DNA of 64,000 bases from Pseudonocardia alaniniphila (GCF_022524485.1 NZ_JAKXMK010000004.1:248001-312000); one strand, 5' to 3'. Positions 1-9,007 are shown, numbered from the stretch's first letter. Program-made: numbers and translations. Notes: generated by a model not told the origin, from the sequence alone.

Positions 1-687
1 CCCGACCACCCGCAGACGTCCGGTCTTGTCGTAGCGGCCGAGTACCAAGGACACCGGGGTGGCGATCGAGCCGAGCACGCCGCCGACCACGGCCTCCGCA
101 CTGGTCTTGGTCTTGACCTTCCGCCAGGCCCGCCTCGCCGGTAGGTAGCTGTGGTCGAGGCGTTTCGCGACGACACCTTCGATGCCGGCGTCGAGGTGCC
201 CTGTGAGCCATGCCCGGGCTGCGTCGGCGTCGGTGGTCATCGGGACGACCGCGAGAGGTGGGGCGGCGTCGTCGAGCAGCCGGAGGAGCAGGGCGCGGCG
301 CACCCGGTAGGGGTGGGCACGCAGGTCGGTGCCTCCTGCGGCGAGCACGTCGAACACGACGAACGTGGCGGGTGTCTCGGCCGCGGCCCGGCGTGCATTG
401 GTGAGGCGGCGTTGCAGCGCCATGAAGTCCAGCCCGCCGGCCCGACAGATGACGAGTTCGCCGTCGAGCACGACGTGGCCGGCGAACCGGTCGGCGATCG
501 CGGCGACGATCTCGGGGAAGTAGCGGGTCAGGGGCCGGTGCTGGCGGGAGTGGAGCCGCACTCGCCCTCGGTCCGCGGTGGCGAGCGCCCGGAACCCGTC
601 GAACTTCGGCTCGAATGCCCACGGCCCTGCTGTGGGCAGGTCCGGCGCTGGTCGGGCGACCATCGGCTGGAGCGGCGGGCGGAGCAC
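1..687 (-). CDS. ATP-dependent DNA ligase, N-terminal part (runs off left edge)
   Basis: The gene reads leftwards out of the window, so only about 229 N-terminal residues are present. It seals nicks in DNA using ATP. The adenylation motif KFDGFRA (acceptor lysine at residue 28) is followed by LDGELVI near residue 70, EGVVAKRLDHSY near 165 and WRKVKTK near 185. Their order is that of nucleotidyltransferase motifs I, III, IV and V. The GTG at 685-687 is taken as start because an in-frame stop lies just upstream at 706-708, and the VLRPPLQPM opening is typical of stand-alone actinobacterial ligases of the LigC type. The C-terminal OB domain would lie outside the window, so a LigD-type fusion cannot be excluded. 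Confidence 0.88.
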   Translation of the reverse strand, partial: MLRPPLQPMVARPAPDLPTAGPWAFEPKFDGFRALATADRGRVRLHSRQHRPLTRYFPEIVAAIADRFAGHVVLDGELVICRAGGLDFMALQRRLTNARRAAAETPATFVVFDVLAAGGTDLRAHPYRVRRALLLRLLDDAAPPLAVVPMTTDADAARAWLTGHLDAGIEGVVAKRLDHSYLPARRAWRKVKTKTSAEAVVGGVLGSIATPVSLVLGRYDKTGRLRVVG

Positions 688-1113
688 CTGGGGACGGTAA
701 GCCGGTCACAGAGCGGTGACCTGCGGCGGGCTCTCCGCAATGGGGTGTCCTGGCTCGCGACGTTGGCTCGTCCGAGTTGGACGAGCCAAATGCGGCGTCC
801 CGTGCCACTAGGAAGGTCGCGGCCATCGGTACCGGATACAGCGGCACCACCCTCGACAAGGTCGACCGGATCCGGCCAACACCAAGTCAGCGCCTGCCAC
901 TACCGCCGCGGCGAACGACCGCCCGACTGATCAACTGCAGTACTAGGTCCGGTCCCTGAGTAGGTGAGTTGTTCGGACAAAGATTGCAGAATCGACAACG
1001 CTGCCCGCACCGCATCTGCTGGCCACCGCCATCGAGGAAGGCCGGGGCCTGTCCTCGAAGCGGCATCCCGACCGACAGCTCCTATCGTCTGCTGCCGGCC
1101 TGACGGCCCGGCC
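688..1113. other. Intergenic region without a recognised gene
   Basis: About 430 bases lie between the ligase start and the end of the hydrolase gene. Short open frames exist on both strands, but none has a ribosome binding site, a recognisable domain or convincing codon use. No repeat or RNA gene was seen. The ligase promoter should be in the left part. Confidence 0.5.
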
Positions 1114-1842
1114 TCACTTCAGGTGCCGGGCGAAGAACCGGTTCCCGTCCCCCTCGAACTGCGGGACGCCGGTGTGTCCGCCCATATTGGCGTGCAGGGT
1201 CTTCTCCTTGGTGCCGAAGGTGTCGAACAGGTCCAGGGCCATCTGCCGGTCGTTTCCTTCGTCGTCCCACTGCAGCAGGACCTGCAGCGGAATGGTGACC
1301 TGCCGGGCCTCCTCGAACAGGATGCGGGGCACGAAGCTCCCGGCGAACAGAAGGGCGGCCGAGATGCGCGGCTCGACCACCGCCAGCCGGATGCCGATGG
1401 CGATCACCCCTCCCGCGTACCCGACCGGGCCGCCGATCTCGGGCAGCGAAAGCAGGGCATCTAGGGCGGCCCGCCATTCCGGGACCGCCTTTTCGACCAG
1501 CGGCAGGACGAGCCGGTCGACGATCTCGTCGTCGACCGGCTCGCCGGCCTCCAGCGCCCGGCGCAGGTCGGCGCGGGCCTCCTGGGCGGCGGCGGAACGA
1601 GGTCGGTCACCGCTCCAGGGGAGCTCGATGGTGGCCGCGGCGAAGCCCTCGGCCGCGGAGTGCTGGGCCCGGGCAACCAGTCGAGGGTACATCTTGTGCA
1701 GTCCGCCGGGGTGGCCGAGCAGGATCAGCGGGGCCGGTGCGGATGCGGATCCGGGCGTCCACAGGATGCCGGGGATCTCGCCGAGGGTGAACCCGCGTTC
1801 GAGGACGCCGTCGTCGAGGCGCTGTTCGGAAGTGAATCGCAT
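1114..1842 (-). CDS. Alpha/beta hydrolase, dienelactone-hydrolase-like, with nucleophile position changed to Ala
   Basis: A 242-residue single-domain alpha/beta hydrolase. An oxyanion-type segment LILLGHPGG is near residue 42, a conserved LLQWDDEGND near 190 would carry the acid, and GGHTG near 222 would carry the catalytic histidine. The nucleophile elbow expected as G-x-S-x-G reads GYAGGV near residue 141, with codon gcg at about 1417-1419 where tcg would give serine. By family knowledge the fold should hydrolyse small esters or lactones; with Ala at this position it is probably catalytically dead, or it uses another residue. It stands alone, with no operon partner. The ATG at 1842 is preceded by a GA-rich stretch (cccgaaaggtacgacc on the coding strand) that can serve as ribosome binding site. 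Confidence 0.75.
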   Translation of the reverse strand: MRFTSEQRLDDGVLERGFTLGEIPGILWTPGSASAPAPLILLGHPGGLHKMYPRLVARAQHSAAEGFAAATIELPWSGDRPRSAAAQEARADLRRALEAGEPVDDEIVDRLVLPLVEKAVPEWRAALDALLSLPEIGGPVGYAGGVIAIGIRLAVVEPRISAALLFAGSFVPRILFEEARQVTIPLQVLLQWDDEGNDRQMALDLFDTFGTKEKTLHANMGGHTGVPQFEGDGNRFFARHLK

Positions 1843-2252
1843 GGTCGTACCTTTCGGGAGTGCTCGTGAACGGCGCTCCCGGACGACCTATCGCCCGGCC
1901 GTGACCCCGAGGGGGAGCCCCCATGTCGATACTGCGTTCACGGGTACCACCTCCTCGATCTCTCACACGGCCGCCGGGAAAGTAGCTGTGGTCGCCGTGG
2001 TCCGCCAACGGGTTTTCGCGCAGGCTCCGTGCCCGGACCCCACGCAGCCACTCGCCTCAACGCCAAGGGCGTGCAGTCAAGGGCTTCGGCCTGAGGCGTG
2101 ATCGCAGCACGGCGAAGGCACACCTTGGTCAGCGGCTGGCACCGGGACATGCCCCAGCGTCTCCGGGCTCAGCCTCTCACGACACACGGAAGTGCCGGTG
2201 CAGTACTAGATCGCTCCAAGCCGCCTGAAATATTTCGGTTTCGGATAGCTCC
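1843..2252. other. Intergenic region without a recognised gene
   Basis: This is the upstream side of the hydrolase gene. Open frames on both strands are short and arginine/proline-rich, as expected of chance frames in GC-rich DNA. No repeat, IS end or RNA structure was recognised. Confidence 0.45.
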
Positions 2253-2423
2253 ATGCGTGAGCTCGTCGAGGCCAATGTGGCGTTCATCATCGGCTGGTCG
2301 AACGTTGCCAACGTGAGTCCGGACCAAACAGCCGACACAATCATCGCCATAGCCATCGTCAATCCACTTCCGAGACGCGACGCTAGTGCTATGGAGCCAG
2401 GCCGCGTCCGTTCAGGATGCTGA
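2253..2423 (+). CDS. Short open frame of unknown function (56 aa), doubtful
   Basis: This small frame begins MRELVEANVAFIIGWSNV and ends in SGC. It lies in a stretch with lower GC than its surroundings and overlaps the end of the convergent transglycosylase gene by 35 bases. Its hydrophobic/polar alternation is protein-like and is better than most chance frames here. However, no ribosome binding site precedes the ATG and no family is recognised. It could be a genuine small protein, a remnant, or chance. Confidence 0.25.
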   Translation: MRELVEANVAFIIGWSNVANVSPDQTADTIIAIAIVNPLPRRDASAMEPGRVRSGC

Positions 2424-3537
2424 GGTGGATGTGGTCGTAGTGGCTGCCGGTGACGTCGTTGGGGTCGTAGATTCCGCCGCCGGTGTAAGGCCGTCCCCAG
2501 CCGTTGGTGTCCGGTGTGTCGGGTGACCAGAACCGGCCTTGCCAGATCACGTACTTCACCCGAAGTGCAGCGGCGTGAGTTCGGAGCCAGGTCGCGAGTC
2601 GCCAGCCGTTCTGGAGGTCGTCCCCCTCGGGGAATTGTCCCGCGCTGGCCGGGAAGTAGTCGCAGGCAGTTCCGCGGGAATGGTCGCTGTCGGGGTTCCA
2701 TGCGTGTTCGTCCCAGCAGCCGGCGGAGCGGATCGGGGCGTCGGGGCCGGGCTTGCCGAGGGCGCGGATGATTTCGTCGTGGGCGTGGCGGGTGGCCGGA
2801 GTGAGGCACCGCCCGCCGGTGGGGTCAATGGCGGTGCAGGTGGTACTGGCTCCTGTGAATGATGTCGGTGCCGGGAGGTCGTTGATGGAGACCGGTCCGG
2901 CTGGGGCGCTGTATTGCTCGACGAGGGCGTGAACGTGGTCGATGTATTTCCTGATGAGCTCGATGCAGGAGGTGTCGCAGCCGGCCTCGCCTGGGTTCGG
3001 GATGCCGGTGGCTGAGCCGGTGAGGCGTCCGCATCCGGCGATGTGGCAGACCAGCATGCCGTCTAGCGGTGTCGTCGGTTTCCCGGTAGCGCGCAGGTGC
3101 GCGGCGGCGAGGCGCAGGTTGCGGCAGACCCAGGGGATCGCGAGGCGCAGGTGTTCCTTTGGCTGGAGGATGCTGGCATTGGGCGGCGGTGGGCTGCTGG
3201 TCCAGGCGGCGCCGCCGGCATCTCGCCAGTTCGTCTCGTTGAGTTGGTAGAGCCCGGCGGCGCCGCCGTTGCGGTCGGTACTGAACGCTGTCGGGTTCCA
3301 GCTGGACTCGGCTTGGACGTGGGCGATTACCCAGACCGGCGGGAGTTCGGGACAGCTCGTGCTGGTGATTGAGGTGATGATGTCGAGGGACTCAGCCGCC
3401 AGCGCTGGGACGGCCGCGGTGTTGACCCCGATCGACGATGCCGAGGTGCTCATGCCGCCCAGCAGGGCGCCGATGACGAGCAGGGGAACGAGCAGTGCCG
3501 CGACGAGGCCAGTGCCGACGATGGCAGCTGTGCGCAC
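2389..3537 (-). CDS. Membrane-anchored lytic transglycosylase with C-terminal M15-like domain (conjugation cell-wall hydrolase)
   Basis: A 382-residue protein with one N-terminal membrane segment (about residues 5-27). A lysozyme-like lytic transglycosylase domain follows at about 65-180: HVQAESSWNP holds the catalytic Glu and GAAGLYQLNETNW follows it. The C-terminal domain (about 235-380) contains SDHSRGTACDYFP and SHYDHIHLS. These match the H-x(6)-D and H-x-H metal-ligand pattern of M15-type peptidases and the ARB-07466-like domain common in actinobacterial conjugative elements. It would open peptidoglycan for the transfer channel, a VirB1-like role. It is the last gene of the leftward conjugation operon, 4 bases after the DUF4913 gene. 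Confidence 0.82.
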   Translation of the reverse strand: MRTAAIVGTGLVAALLVPLLVIGALLGGMSTSASSIGVNTAAVPALAAESLDIITSITSTSCPELPPVWVIAHVQAESSWNPTAFSTDRNGGAAGLYQLNETNWRDAGGAAWTSSPPPPNASILQPKEHLRLAIPWVCRNLRLAAAHLRATGKPTTPLDGMLVCHIAGCGRLTGSATGIPNPGEAGCDTSCIELIRKYIDHVHALVEQYSAPAGPVSINDLPAPTSFTGASTTCTAIDPTGGRCLTPATRHAHDEIIRALGKPGPDAPIRSAGCWDEHAWNPDSDHSRGTACDYFPASAGQFPEGDDLQNGWRLATWLRTHAAALRVKYVIWQGRFWSPDTPDTNGWGRPYTGGGIYDPNDVTGSHYDHIHLSILNGRGLAP

Positions 3538-3541
3538 GAGC

Positions 3542-4039
3542 TCAGTCGGTCTGCTCGGGTGTCTTTGTTGGCAGTGTGGGGAGTGGAGTGTGTCCGTTGA
3601 GGGCGCGGTAGCGCTCGTTGTGGGTGCAGTCGGCGAAGGGGCCGAGTGGGGTGAGGAGTTCGCGCAGGCAGGGGTCGAGGTGGTCGCGGATCCAGATGGA
3701 CATGGCCGTACCGGGTTCGGGCGCGAGTTCGGTCCAGGCGCGGCGGAGTGCTTCGAGGCGGAAGACGGCTTCGGGGTGTTCCCACCACAACGGGCACCAG
3801 GTGAGTTCGCCGCGCAGGGGTCGGGCGATTACTGAGGTGACGGTGTCGTGGACCCAGTCGATCAGGGCGTCGGTGTCGAGCTGTTCGTCGTCCTCGGCGA
3901 GTGTCATGTCGACCGGCTCGGCGGTGGGGATGCTGTTGAGGAGTTCGTCGAGTTGATCGGATTGGTGGGTGCGCCAGGCTTCGAGGGCTTGGACGCGGGC
4001 GCACAGCTCGGCGATCAGCCGGTCATCAGGCGTGGTCAT
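3542..4039 (-). CDS. DUF4913 family protein of the conjugation module
   Basis: A 165-residue soluble protein starting MTTPDDRLIAEL. An N-terminal helical segment (ALEAWRTHQSDQLDELL) is followed by a conserved W-rich block, TWCPLWWEHPEAVFRLEALRRAW, and WIRDHLDP, typical of DUF4913. Proteins of this family accompany conjugative ATPases in actinobacteria; their role is unknown. The ATG at 4039 lies behind AAAGGAG and overlaps the end of the coupling-protein gene by 14 bases, so translational coupling is likely. A longer open frame upstream is only antisense-like extension and was discarded. Confidence 0.75.
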   Translation of the reverse strand: MTTPDDRLIAELCARVQALEAWRTHQSDQLDELLNSIPTAEPVDMTLAEDDEQLDTDALIDWVHDTVTSVIARPLRGELTWCPLWWEHPEAVFRLEALRRAWTELAPEPGTAMSIWIRDHLDPCLRELLTPLGPFADCTHNERYRALNGHTPLPTLPTKTPEQTD

Positions 4040-4913
4040 CCTCTGGCTCCTTTGGACGGTTGACGGGGTTGTCGGGACCGAGTGCTGTGAGGACCTGTTC
4101 TCCTGCGGCGTGGAAGAACGGGTCACGTCGGTCGCCGCCGATGGTGCCGATGAAGTGCCCGGCGAGCCGCGCGGCGGCTTCGACGCGTTCGGCCGGGTCG
4201 GCGTCGGCGATGCTGCGCAGCGGATCCCACCACCAGGTCTGCCGAGCATGGGCGATGCGTTGCGGGTCGAACGTCCAGACCGGACCGGCCTGCCCGCGCA
4301 TCCCGGCGGTCAGGGCCCACAGGTCGGCCTTGTTCGAGGTGGCGACGACCAGGCCGGGTGCGGCGAGCACGGTGGGCACGGCCAGCGCGCTGGTCTTGTT
4401 CGACCGCGGCCCCATGATGACCAGGCCAACGTCCTCCCAGGACATCGACACCGGCCGCCGGTCGACCGACATCAGCCGCAGCCCATGATCGGAGCTGCCG
4501 AACTCGCGGGCACCGGGTCTCAGCTGTCGCGCCCGGCGGACCGCGGCCGCACCGGTCAGATCGCCCAGCTCCGTGGAACGCAACATCGCACGCCGCGGAT
4601 CCCCCGGTGCCCCGTGTCTGGCGATGACGCGGCCGACAACGAACGCCGGACACGCCTCGATCAGGAGCAGCAGCGAGAAGACGCTGTAGAACGTGGTCGC
4701 GCTGGCGCCCGGCGCGAGCACTCCGGCTGCGCCCGCGCGCGCCAGGCGGACCAGTAGTTCGAGGTCAACCGCAGGTGCGACCCAGACTCCGATGCCGACC
4801 AGCGCGGCGGCGCTCGCAGCCACCCAGGTGTTTCCGACGAGAACTGCGACGGACCCGATTGCGCCGAGGAGCAGCAGTGGTGCCGTCGCCTCGCGGAGCA
4901 GCCCCGGTGTCAC
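4026..4913 (-). CDS. Type IV coupling protein (TraD/VirD4-like), C-terminally truncated
   Basis: A 295-residue protein with two to three membrane segments in the first 115 residues. The P-loop region LVIMGPRSNKTSALAVP follows near residue 185, then VVATSNKADLWAL and WTFDPQ. Coupling proteins pump the relaxase-DNA complex into the secretion channel. The sequence stops soon after FFHAAGEQVLTAL with the short tail GPDNPVNRPKEPEDDHA, so Walker B and the rest of the ATPase core are missing; relatives are about twice as long. No lost part is found downstream, so an internal deletion that joined the N-terminal half to the original tail is likely. The GTG start at 4913 overlaps the VirB4 stop (GTGA). 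Confidence 0.78.
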   Translation of the reverse strand: MTPGLLREATAPLLLLGAIGSVAVLVGNTWVAASAAALVGIGVWVAPAVDLELLVRLARAGAAGVLAPGASATTFYSVFSLLLLIEACPAFVVGRVIARHGAPGDPRRAMLRSTELGDLTGAAAVRRARQLRPGAREFGSSDHGLRLMSVDRRPVSMSWEDVGLVIMGPRSNKTSALAVPTVLAAPGLVVATSNKADLWALTAGMRGQAGPVWTFDPQRIAHARQTWWWDPLRSIADADPAERVEAAARLAGHFIGTIGGDRRDPFFHAAGEQVLTALGPDNPVNRPKEPEDDHA

Positions 4914-6337
4914 GTCTGCTCTTTGCGGCGGAAGGCGCGGTCGGTGTCGTGCAGGGCGAGCTCGGTCGGTGTCAGGGTGAGCGCAACAGGCAGTCCGACC
5001 CGCTGTCCGGACTTGATCAGGTACTTGCCTCGCCCGGGGTGGATGCGCCCGGCATGCCAGGTCGGGGGTGCCGCCCAGGAGGTGATCAGCGCGGCCTCGC
5101 CCTGGCTGAGCGCGGTGATCCGGCGCAGTCCGTCGAGTTCTTTCGCGGCCATGCCGCCGAGGAGCAGCACGCCGTTGCGGGAGGCCATGCCGCGGGCTTT
5201 CGCGCGGTCGGATTCGGTGGGTAGGGCTTCGAGGTCGTCGAGGGAGTGGGTGACTTGGAAGGACACGACGCCGCGGTGTCGCCCGAGGCGGGTGATGCGA
5301 TCTGACCTCTCCACCAGCCCGGGAGCGACGCGCAGGGCGCGCCACAGCTCGTCTTGCACCTGCACCACGTTGCGACGGTGATCGCCGTAGGCGGCGGCAT
5401 CGGTCAGGGCGGCGGACCATGCCCAGGAGCAGAGCATCGCGGCGGCGACGACGTCGTCGTCATCGTCGTCCAGGGCGCTGATGTCCAGGGACAGCGCCGG
5501 GGTGGTGGGGTCGAAACGGGCGCTGCTGGGCCGGTCGAAGATGCCGCGGATCGCACCTTCGCACAGCAGCCCGAGTGCGTTGGTCAGCGAGCGGGTCAGA
5601 CGCCGGTAGTCGCTGTCGTCGGCGGATGCTGCGATCAGCTGGAGCGGGGATGCGGCGGACAGCAGCACGGTGAGCACGTCGGGAATGAGCGGCTCGCGTC
5701 CGTGCGCGGCGTCGACGGCGATGTCGAGGGCCGCGCCGAGTAGCCGGCGTTCGGTGACGTCGGGTTCGTCGTGGCGGACGATCGTGATCAGTGCCTCGAG
5801 CAGTGACAGCCGGCGAGCTCGGAGGGTTTCGATCAGGCGGGTGCGGTCGGTGGCTGGGGCGGTGGCGATGGTGGTGCGCAGTGGGCCGGCGTCGAGTGGG
5901 TTGAGGGCGTGTAGTCCGCGGCCGATGTGCCAGACCGAGCCGCCGAGGGCGGTGATGAGGGCGGTGTATTCGCCTTTGACGTCGCCGGGGATGACGGCGC
6001 GCATGCCGAAGCCGACGAGGCCGGTGAGCATGCGTTTGGTGATCGAGGATTTCCCGATGCCGGGTTGGCCTTGGACCCAGACTCCGGTGTTGGAGACCAG
6101 GCCGGTGCGTAGCCAGTGTGCGGGGTCGAGTCCGACCGGTTCGGCGGTGTGCAGGTGTCGGCCGATGGGGACGCCGCGCACGTCGCTGCCGGAGGGGGTG
6201 GCGAAGGGGAACAGGCCGCAGACCTGGCTGGTGGTGGCGGCGAAGCGGTGGCCGGCTTCGACGTGCCCGGCCCGTCCTCCGCCGCGGACCGGCCATCCCC
6301 AGGCGCGGGGGATCGGGTCGTGGTCGGGTGTGGTCAT
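4910..6337 (-). CDS. VirB4-like conjugation ATPase
   Basis: A 475-residue ATPase of the FtsK/VirB4 superfamily that energises assembly of the conjugation channel. Walker A is GQPGIGKSSITKR near residue 94, followed by VIPGDVKGEYTAL. A Walker B-like VVQVQDELWRAL lies near residue 336, with a downstream VVSFQVTHSLDDLEAL sensor region. The acidic DDDDDDVV loop near 300 is a low-complexity insert. It sits in the overlapped operon between the SCO6880-like gene (22 bases upstream) and the coupling protein (4-base overlap). It is shorter than proteobacterial VirB4 (about 800 residues) but of normal length for this actinobacterial group. Confidence 0.85.
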   Translation of the reverse strand: MTTPDHDPIPRAWGWPVRGGGRAGHVEAGHRFAATTSQVCGLFPFATPSGSDVRGVPIGRHLHTAEPVGLDPAHWLRTGLVSNTGVWVQGQPGIGKSSITKRMLTGLVGFGMRAVIPGDVKGEYTALITALGGSVWHIGRGLHALNPLDAGPLRTTIATAPATDRTRLIETLRARRLSLLEALITIVRHDEPDVTERRLLGAALDIAVDAAHGREPLIPDVLTVLLSAASPLQLIAASADDSDYRRLTRSLTNALGLLCEGAIRGIFDRPSSARFDPTTPALSLDISALDDDDDDVVAAAMLCSWAWSAALTDAAAYGDHRRNVVQVQDELWRALRVAPGLVERSDRITRLGRHRGVVSFQVTHSLDDLEALPTESDRAKARGMASRNGVLLLGGMAAKELDGLRRITALSQGEAALITSWAAPPTWHAGRIHPGRGKYLIKSGQRVGLPVALTLTPTELALHDTDRAFRRKEQT

Positions 6338-6359
6338 CGCGTGGTCCGATCTTTTGTGG

Positions 6360-7853
6360 TCAGCGGCCGCGGCGGTGGGTCAGCAGGTCGGCCGGGTCGA
6401 TACCGACACCGAGCGCGGTGGCGAAGCCGGCGGCCTGGGCCCCGCGCAGGCGGCGCAGCCTCAGCTTCGATTGGCCGGCACGCTGTTCGACGTCGGCTAC
6501 GGCGGCGGGTAGGTCGTCGTCGTGGGTCACGGTGGTGGTGACGTAGAGGGTGAATCGGCCGACGCCGGCGCCCTGGGCCTCTTCGCGTGCGGATTGAAGG
6601 GCGCGGGCGCGGTCGTCGCGTTCGCGCTGGGTTTCGTCTCGGCGGGTGCGTTCGGCCCAGGCGCGGCGCACCTGCCCCGAGGTGACCTCGGTTTCCACCT
6701 TCGCTGCGGCTTGGTCGGCTGGGTAGGGCTGGTACAGCCAGGTGGTGCGGCGGGGGAACGGGCCAGGGGCGAGCAGCGGGGCGAGCACGCCGGAGCCGAC
6801 GGCCTGCCGCGGTGCCTCCCGCAACGCCCAGGTAACAGACAGGCCGCCCTCGTGACGGTAGTTGTCCCAGCGTTCACGGGCCGCGACCGGCCCAGCGTCT
6901 TGCCAGGACAGGACCGAGTCAGTGTCGGTGAGGCGGGTGATGTCGGGGCGCAAGTGGGGGTCGAAGGCGGCGCGGATGCGGCCGGTGATCCAGCCGGTGG
7001 AGGCGCGACCCAGGACGGCGACGCCGCATGAGGCGAGGCTGTTCTCGATCGCGGGTAGGCGACGTCCGACTTCCACCGCGGCGGCGAGCAGGTCGGCAGG
7101 GCGTGGGGTGGCGCGAGCGGGGTCTAGGCACACGGACACGCGGGTGTCGATGTCGGCGGTTGTGGCCGGGGTGAGATCGACGAGCTCGGCGAGGATGCGC
7201 TGCGACAGGGCGGGAGCGGCGGGGTCGAGTTCTCGGGCGACGTGGTCGCGCACCGTGGTGCCACCGGCCGGTGCGGTGTCCACGGTGACGGCGATGTGGC
7301 GGATCAGCGGCAGGTAGCCCAGGTCGGCCAGCAGCGCCCCCCAGGAGGCGACCCACGTGTCGGCACGATCGGGGTCGGTGAGGTCGAGGCCGATCGGCGA
7401 GCAGCGCAGGATCGCGGTCAGCGTGCCGGTGCGACGGTGCCATAGCAGGGCGTGCCGCCCGCCGCGGCCGTCGTCGACATCGAGGGGGCGAAGCGGCGCG
7501 AGCACGCCGGGCAGGTCCGCCGCTCGGGGATGCTCGGTCAGCACCCCTGCGGACAGTTCCGTCCACCCCGCCGCTTGCGCTCGATGGAACCGCAGGCGGC
7601 GAAGCACCACGTCGGTGGCGCTGACGCCGCCGATGCGCACGACCACCGCGGCAACCACGACGGCCGAGGCCGCGAGCAGCGGGATCGTTGCGGCCGGGAC
7701 GGCGGACACGGCCAGCAGCGGAGCCAGGACCGCGCAGAACAGCACGATGGTTGAGGAGGTGGACAGCGACCCGATGCCCCAGCCGCGCTCGGCGCGCCAG
7801 TTCCCGTACAGCCGCGTCCTATTGTCGAGGCTTCGTGAGTTGTCGATGCTCAT
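6360..7853 (-). CDS. SCO6880 family conjugation protein (PrgI-like N-terminal membrane part)
   Basis: A 497-residue protein. An N-terminal segment RLYGNWRAERGWGIGSLS is followed by two membrane helices (about residues 35-80), then a large soluble domain with a WHRRTGTLTAILRCSP block near 150 and a helical AKVETEVTSGQVRRAW stretch. This is the layout of SCO6880-type proteins of actinobacterial conjugative elements, thought to be a structural partner of VirB4. The start ATG at 7853 overlaps the VirB6-like stop (ATGA). A longer frame running to 8492 is antisense-type extension and was rejected. Confidence 0.8.
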   Translation of the reverse strand: MSIDNSRSLDNRTRLYGNWRAERGWGIGSLSTSSTIVLFCAVLAPLLAVSAVPAATIPLLAASAVVVAAVVVRIGGVSATDVVLRRLRFHRAQAAGWTELSAGVLTEHPRAADLPGVLAPLRPLDVDDGRGGRHALLWHRRTGTLTAILRCSPIGLDLTDPDRADTWVASWGALLADLGYLPLIRHIAVTVDTAPAGGTTVRDHVARELDPAAPALSQRILAELVDLTPATTADIDTRVSVCLDPARATPRPADLLAAAVEVGRRLPAIENSLASCGVAVLGRASTGWITGRIRAAFDPHLRPDITRLTDTDSVLSWQDAGPVAARERWDNYRHEGGLSVTWALREAPRQAVGSGVLAPLLAPGPFPRRTTWLYQPYPADQAAAKVETEVTSGQVRRAWAERTRRDETQRERDDRARALQSAREEAQGAGVGRFTLYVTTTVTHDDDLPAAVADVEQRAGQSKLRLRRLRGAQAAGFATALGVGIDPADLLTHRRGR

Positions 7854-9007
7854 TCGCGGTCTCCCGCGTCCGGCTTGCCGAGCATCTGTCCGGCGGCGCC
7901 TTGAGCGGCCTTTGTCGCCGCGATGCCCGCTGCTGCTGCCGCGCCGCCTAACGCCGCGCCGGCCGAACCTGCGCCGGCGGCAGCGCCGGGGCCGACCTGT
8001 CCACCGCTGAAGGCGGCACCGCCCGGAGCTGCCTGGCCACCGAAGGTTGCGTAGGAGCCGGGGCCGCTGGCCTCCATCGTGGCGGCACGTCCGACTGCCC
8101 CGCCTGCTCCGTGGCCCTGTGACATGGCGATCGCGCCGGCGGCGCCGAGGAACCCGGAGCCGTTGCCGCCTCCGCCGCTGATCTGGGTGCCGGACCAGGC
8201 GAAGAACTTCAGCAGTACCGGCATCGCGATCACCGCGAGCAGCAGCACCATGAGTCCGGTGATCATCGTCGCGGTGCTGCCGCCCTCGGCCGCGCTCGGT
8301 GAGGACAGGTAGGAGAAGCCGATGTAGTAGATGAAGGCGGCCGCGGGTTTGTAGGCGACCATCGCGATTAGCCAGACGATTAGCTTGTCCAACCAGCCCC
8401 GGGTGGAGCGGGTCAGTGACCCGGCCGCGGCCAGGGGCAGCATCGCCGCCAGTACCAGCAGCCCGGCTTGGCGCATTGCCATGAGCACCCACTGCACGAG
8501 TGAGAGGACCGCGGCGATCAGCGAGACGAGCAGCACTAGGAACGTGGCGTCGCCATCGGTGAGGACTTGTTGCATGAGTAGGGCGAAGTTGTTCGCGGCG
8601 CCGTCGAGCAGCTGACTGGCCAGAGCGTCGCCGGCGCGCAGCGCGCTCTGCAGAATGACCAGCCCCAGAGCCGATACGACCGCGTAGCGGATGAGTCCGG
8701 TCGCCACCATGATCAGTGGCTCGCCCTTACGGGAGAGAATGAGCCGGATCGACTGCACCAGCACCGAAGCGACCAGGATGATCAGGATCAGGTCGCGGGT
8801 AGCGCCCTGCGCCGCGATGACAGCTGGGTCGCGGGGGTCGACGCTGTCGGTCTCCACCCACCATGTCGCGGTGGTCACCACGAGCTCGGCCGCGCCGCGC
8901 GCGACCTCGGCGATCATGCTCTGTAACACCGACCCGAAGGCCTGGCCTGCCTGGCAGCCCAGGTCGAAGGTTCCGCACTCCTCTGCGGGTTGCGTGGGGG
9001 CGATCAC
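7850..9007 (-). CDS. VirB6/TrbL-like polytopic membrane protein
   Basis: A 385-residue protein with about six to seven membrane helices between residues 65 and 270, for example LILIILVASVLVQSI and ITGLMVLLLAVIAMPVLLKFF. They are followed by a Gly/Ala-rich low-complexity tail of about 100 residues. This is the usual build of the inner-membrane channel component of type IV secretion systems. The N-terminus (EECGTFDLGCQAGQAFG) is predicted outside and has two cysteines. The ATG at 9007 overlaps the lipoprotein stop by 4 bases. Confidence 0.78.
   Translation of the reverse strand: MIAPTQPAEECGTFDLGCQAGQAFGSVLQSMIAEVARGAAELVVTTATWWVETDSVDPRDPAVIAAQGATRDLILIILVASVLVQSIRLILSRKGEPLIMVATGLIRYAVVSALGLVILQSALRAGDALASQLLDGAANNFALLMQQVLTDGDATFLVLLVSLIAAVLSLVQWVLMAMRQAGLLVLAAMLPLAAAGSLTRSTRGWLDKLIVWLIAMVAYKPAAAFIYYIGFSYLSSPSAAEGGSTATMITGLMVLLLAVIAMPVLLKFFAWSGTQISGGGGNGSGFLGAAGAIAMSQGHGAGGAVGRAATMEASGPGSYATFGGQAAPGGAAFSGGQVGPGAAAGAGSAGAALGGAAAAAGIAATKAAQGAAGQMLGKPDAGDRE

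Noticed and set aside
151-930. A 259-codon plus-strand open frame at the left edge
   Set aside because: It runs antisense to the ligase gene, whose adenylation motifs are on the minus strand; the plus frame shows no domain and has the composition of an antisense shadow.
7861-8160. Repeated Gly/Ala-rich coding stretch in the VirB6-like gene as a possible DNA repeat
   Set aside because: The repeats are irregular at DNA level and reflect a low-complexity protein tail common in this family.
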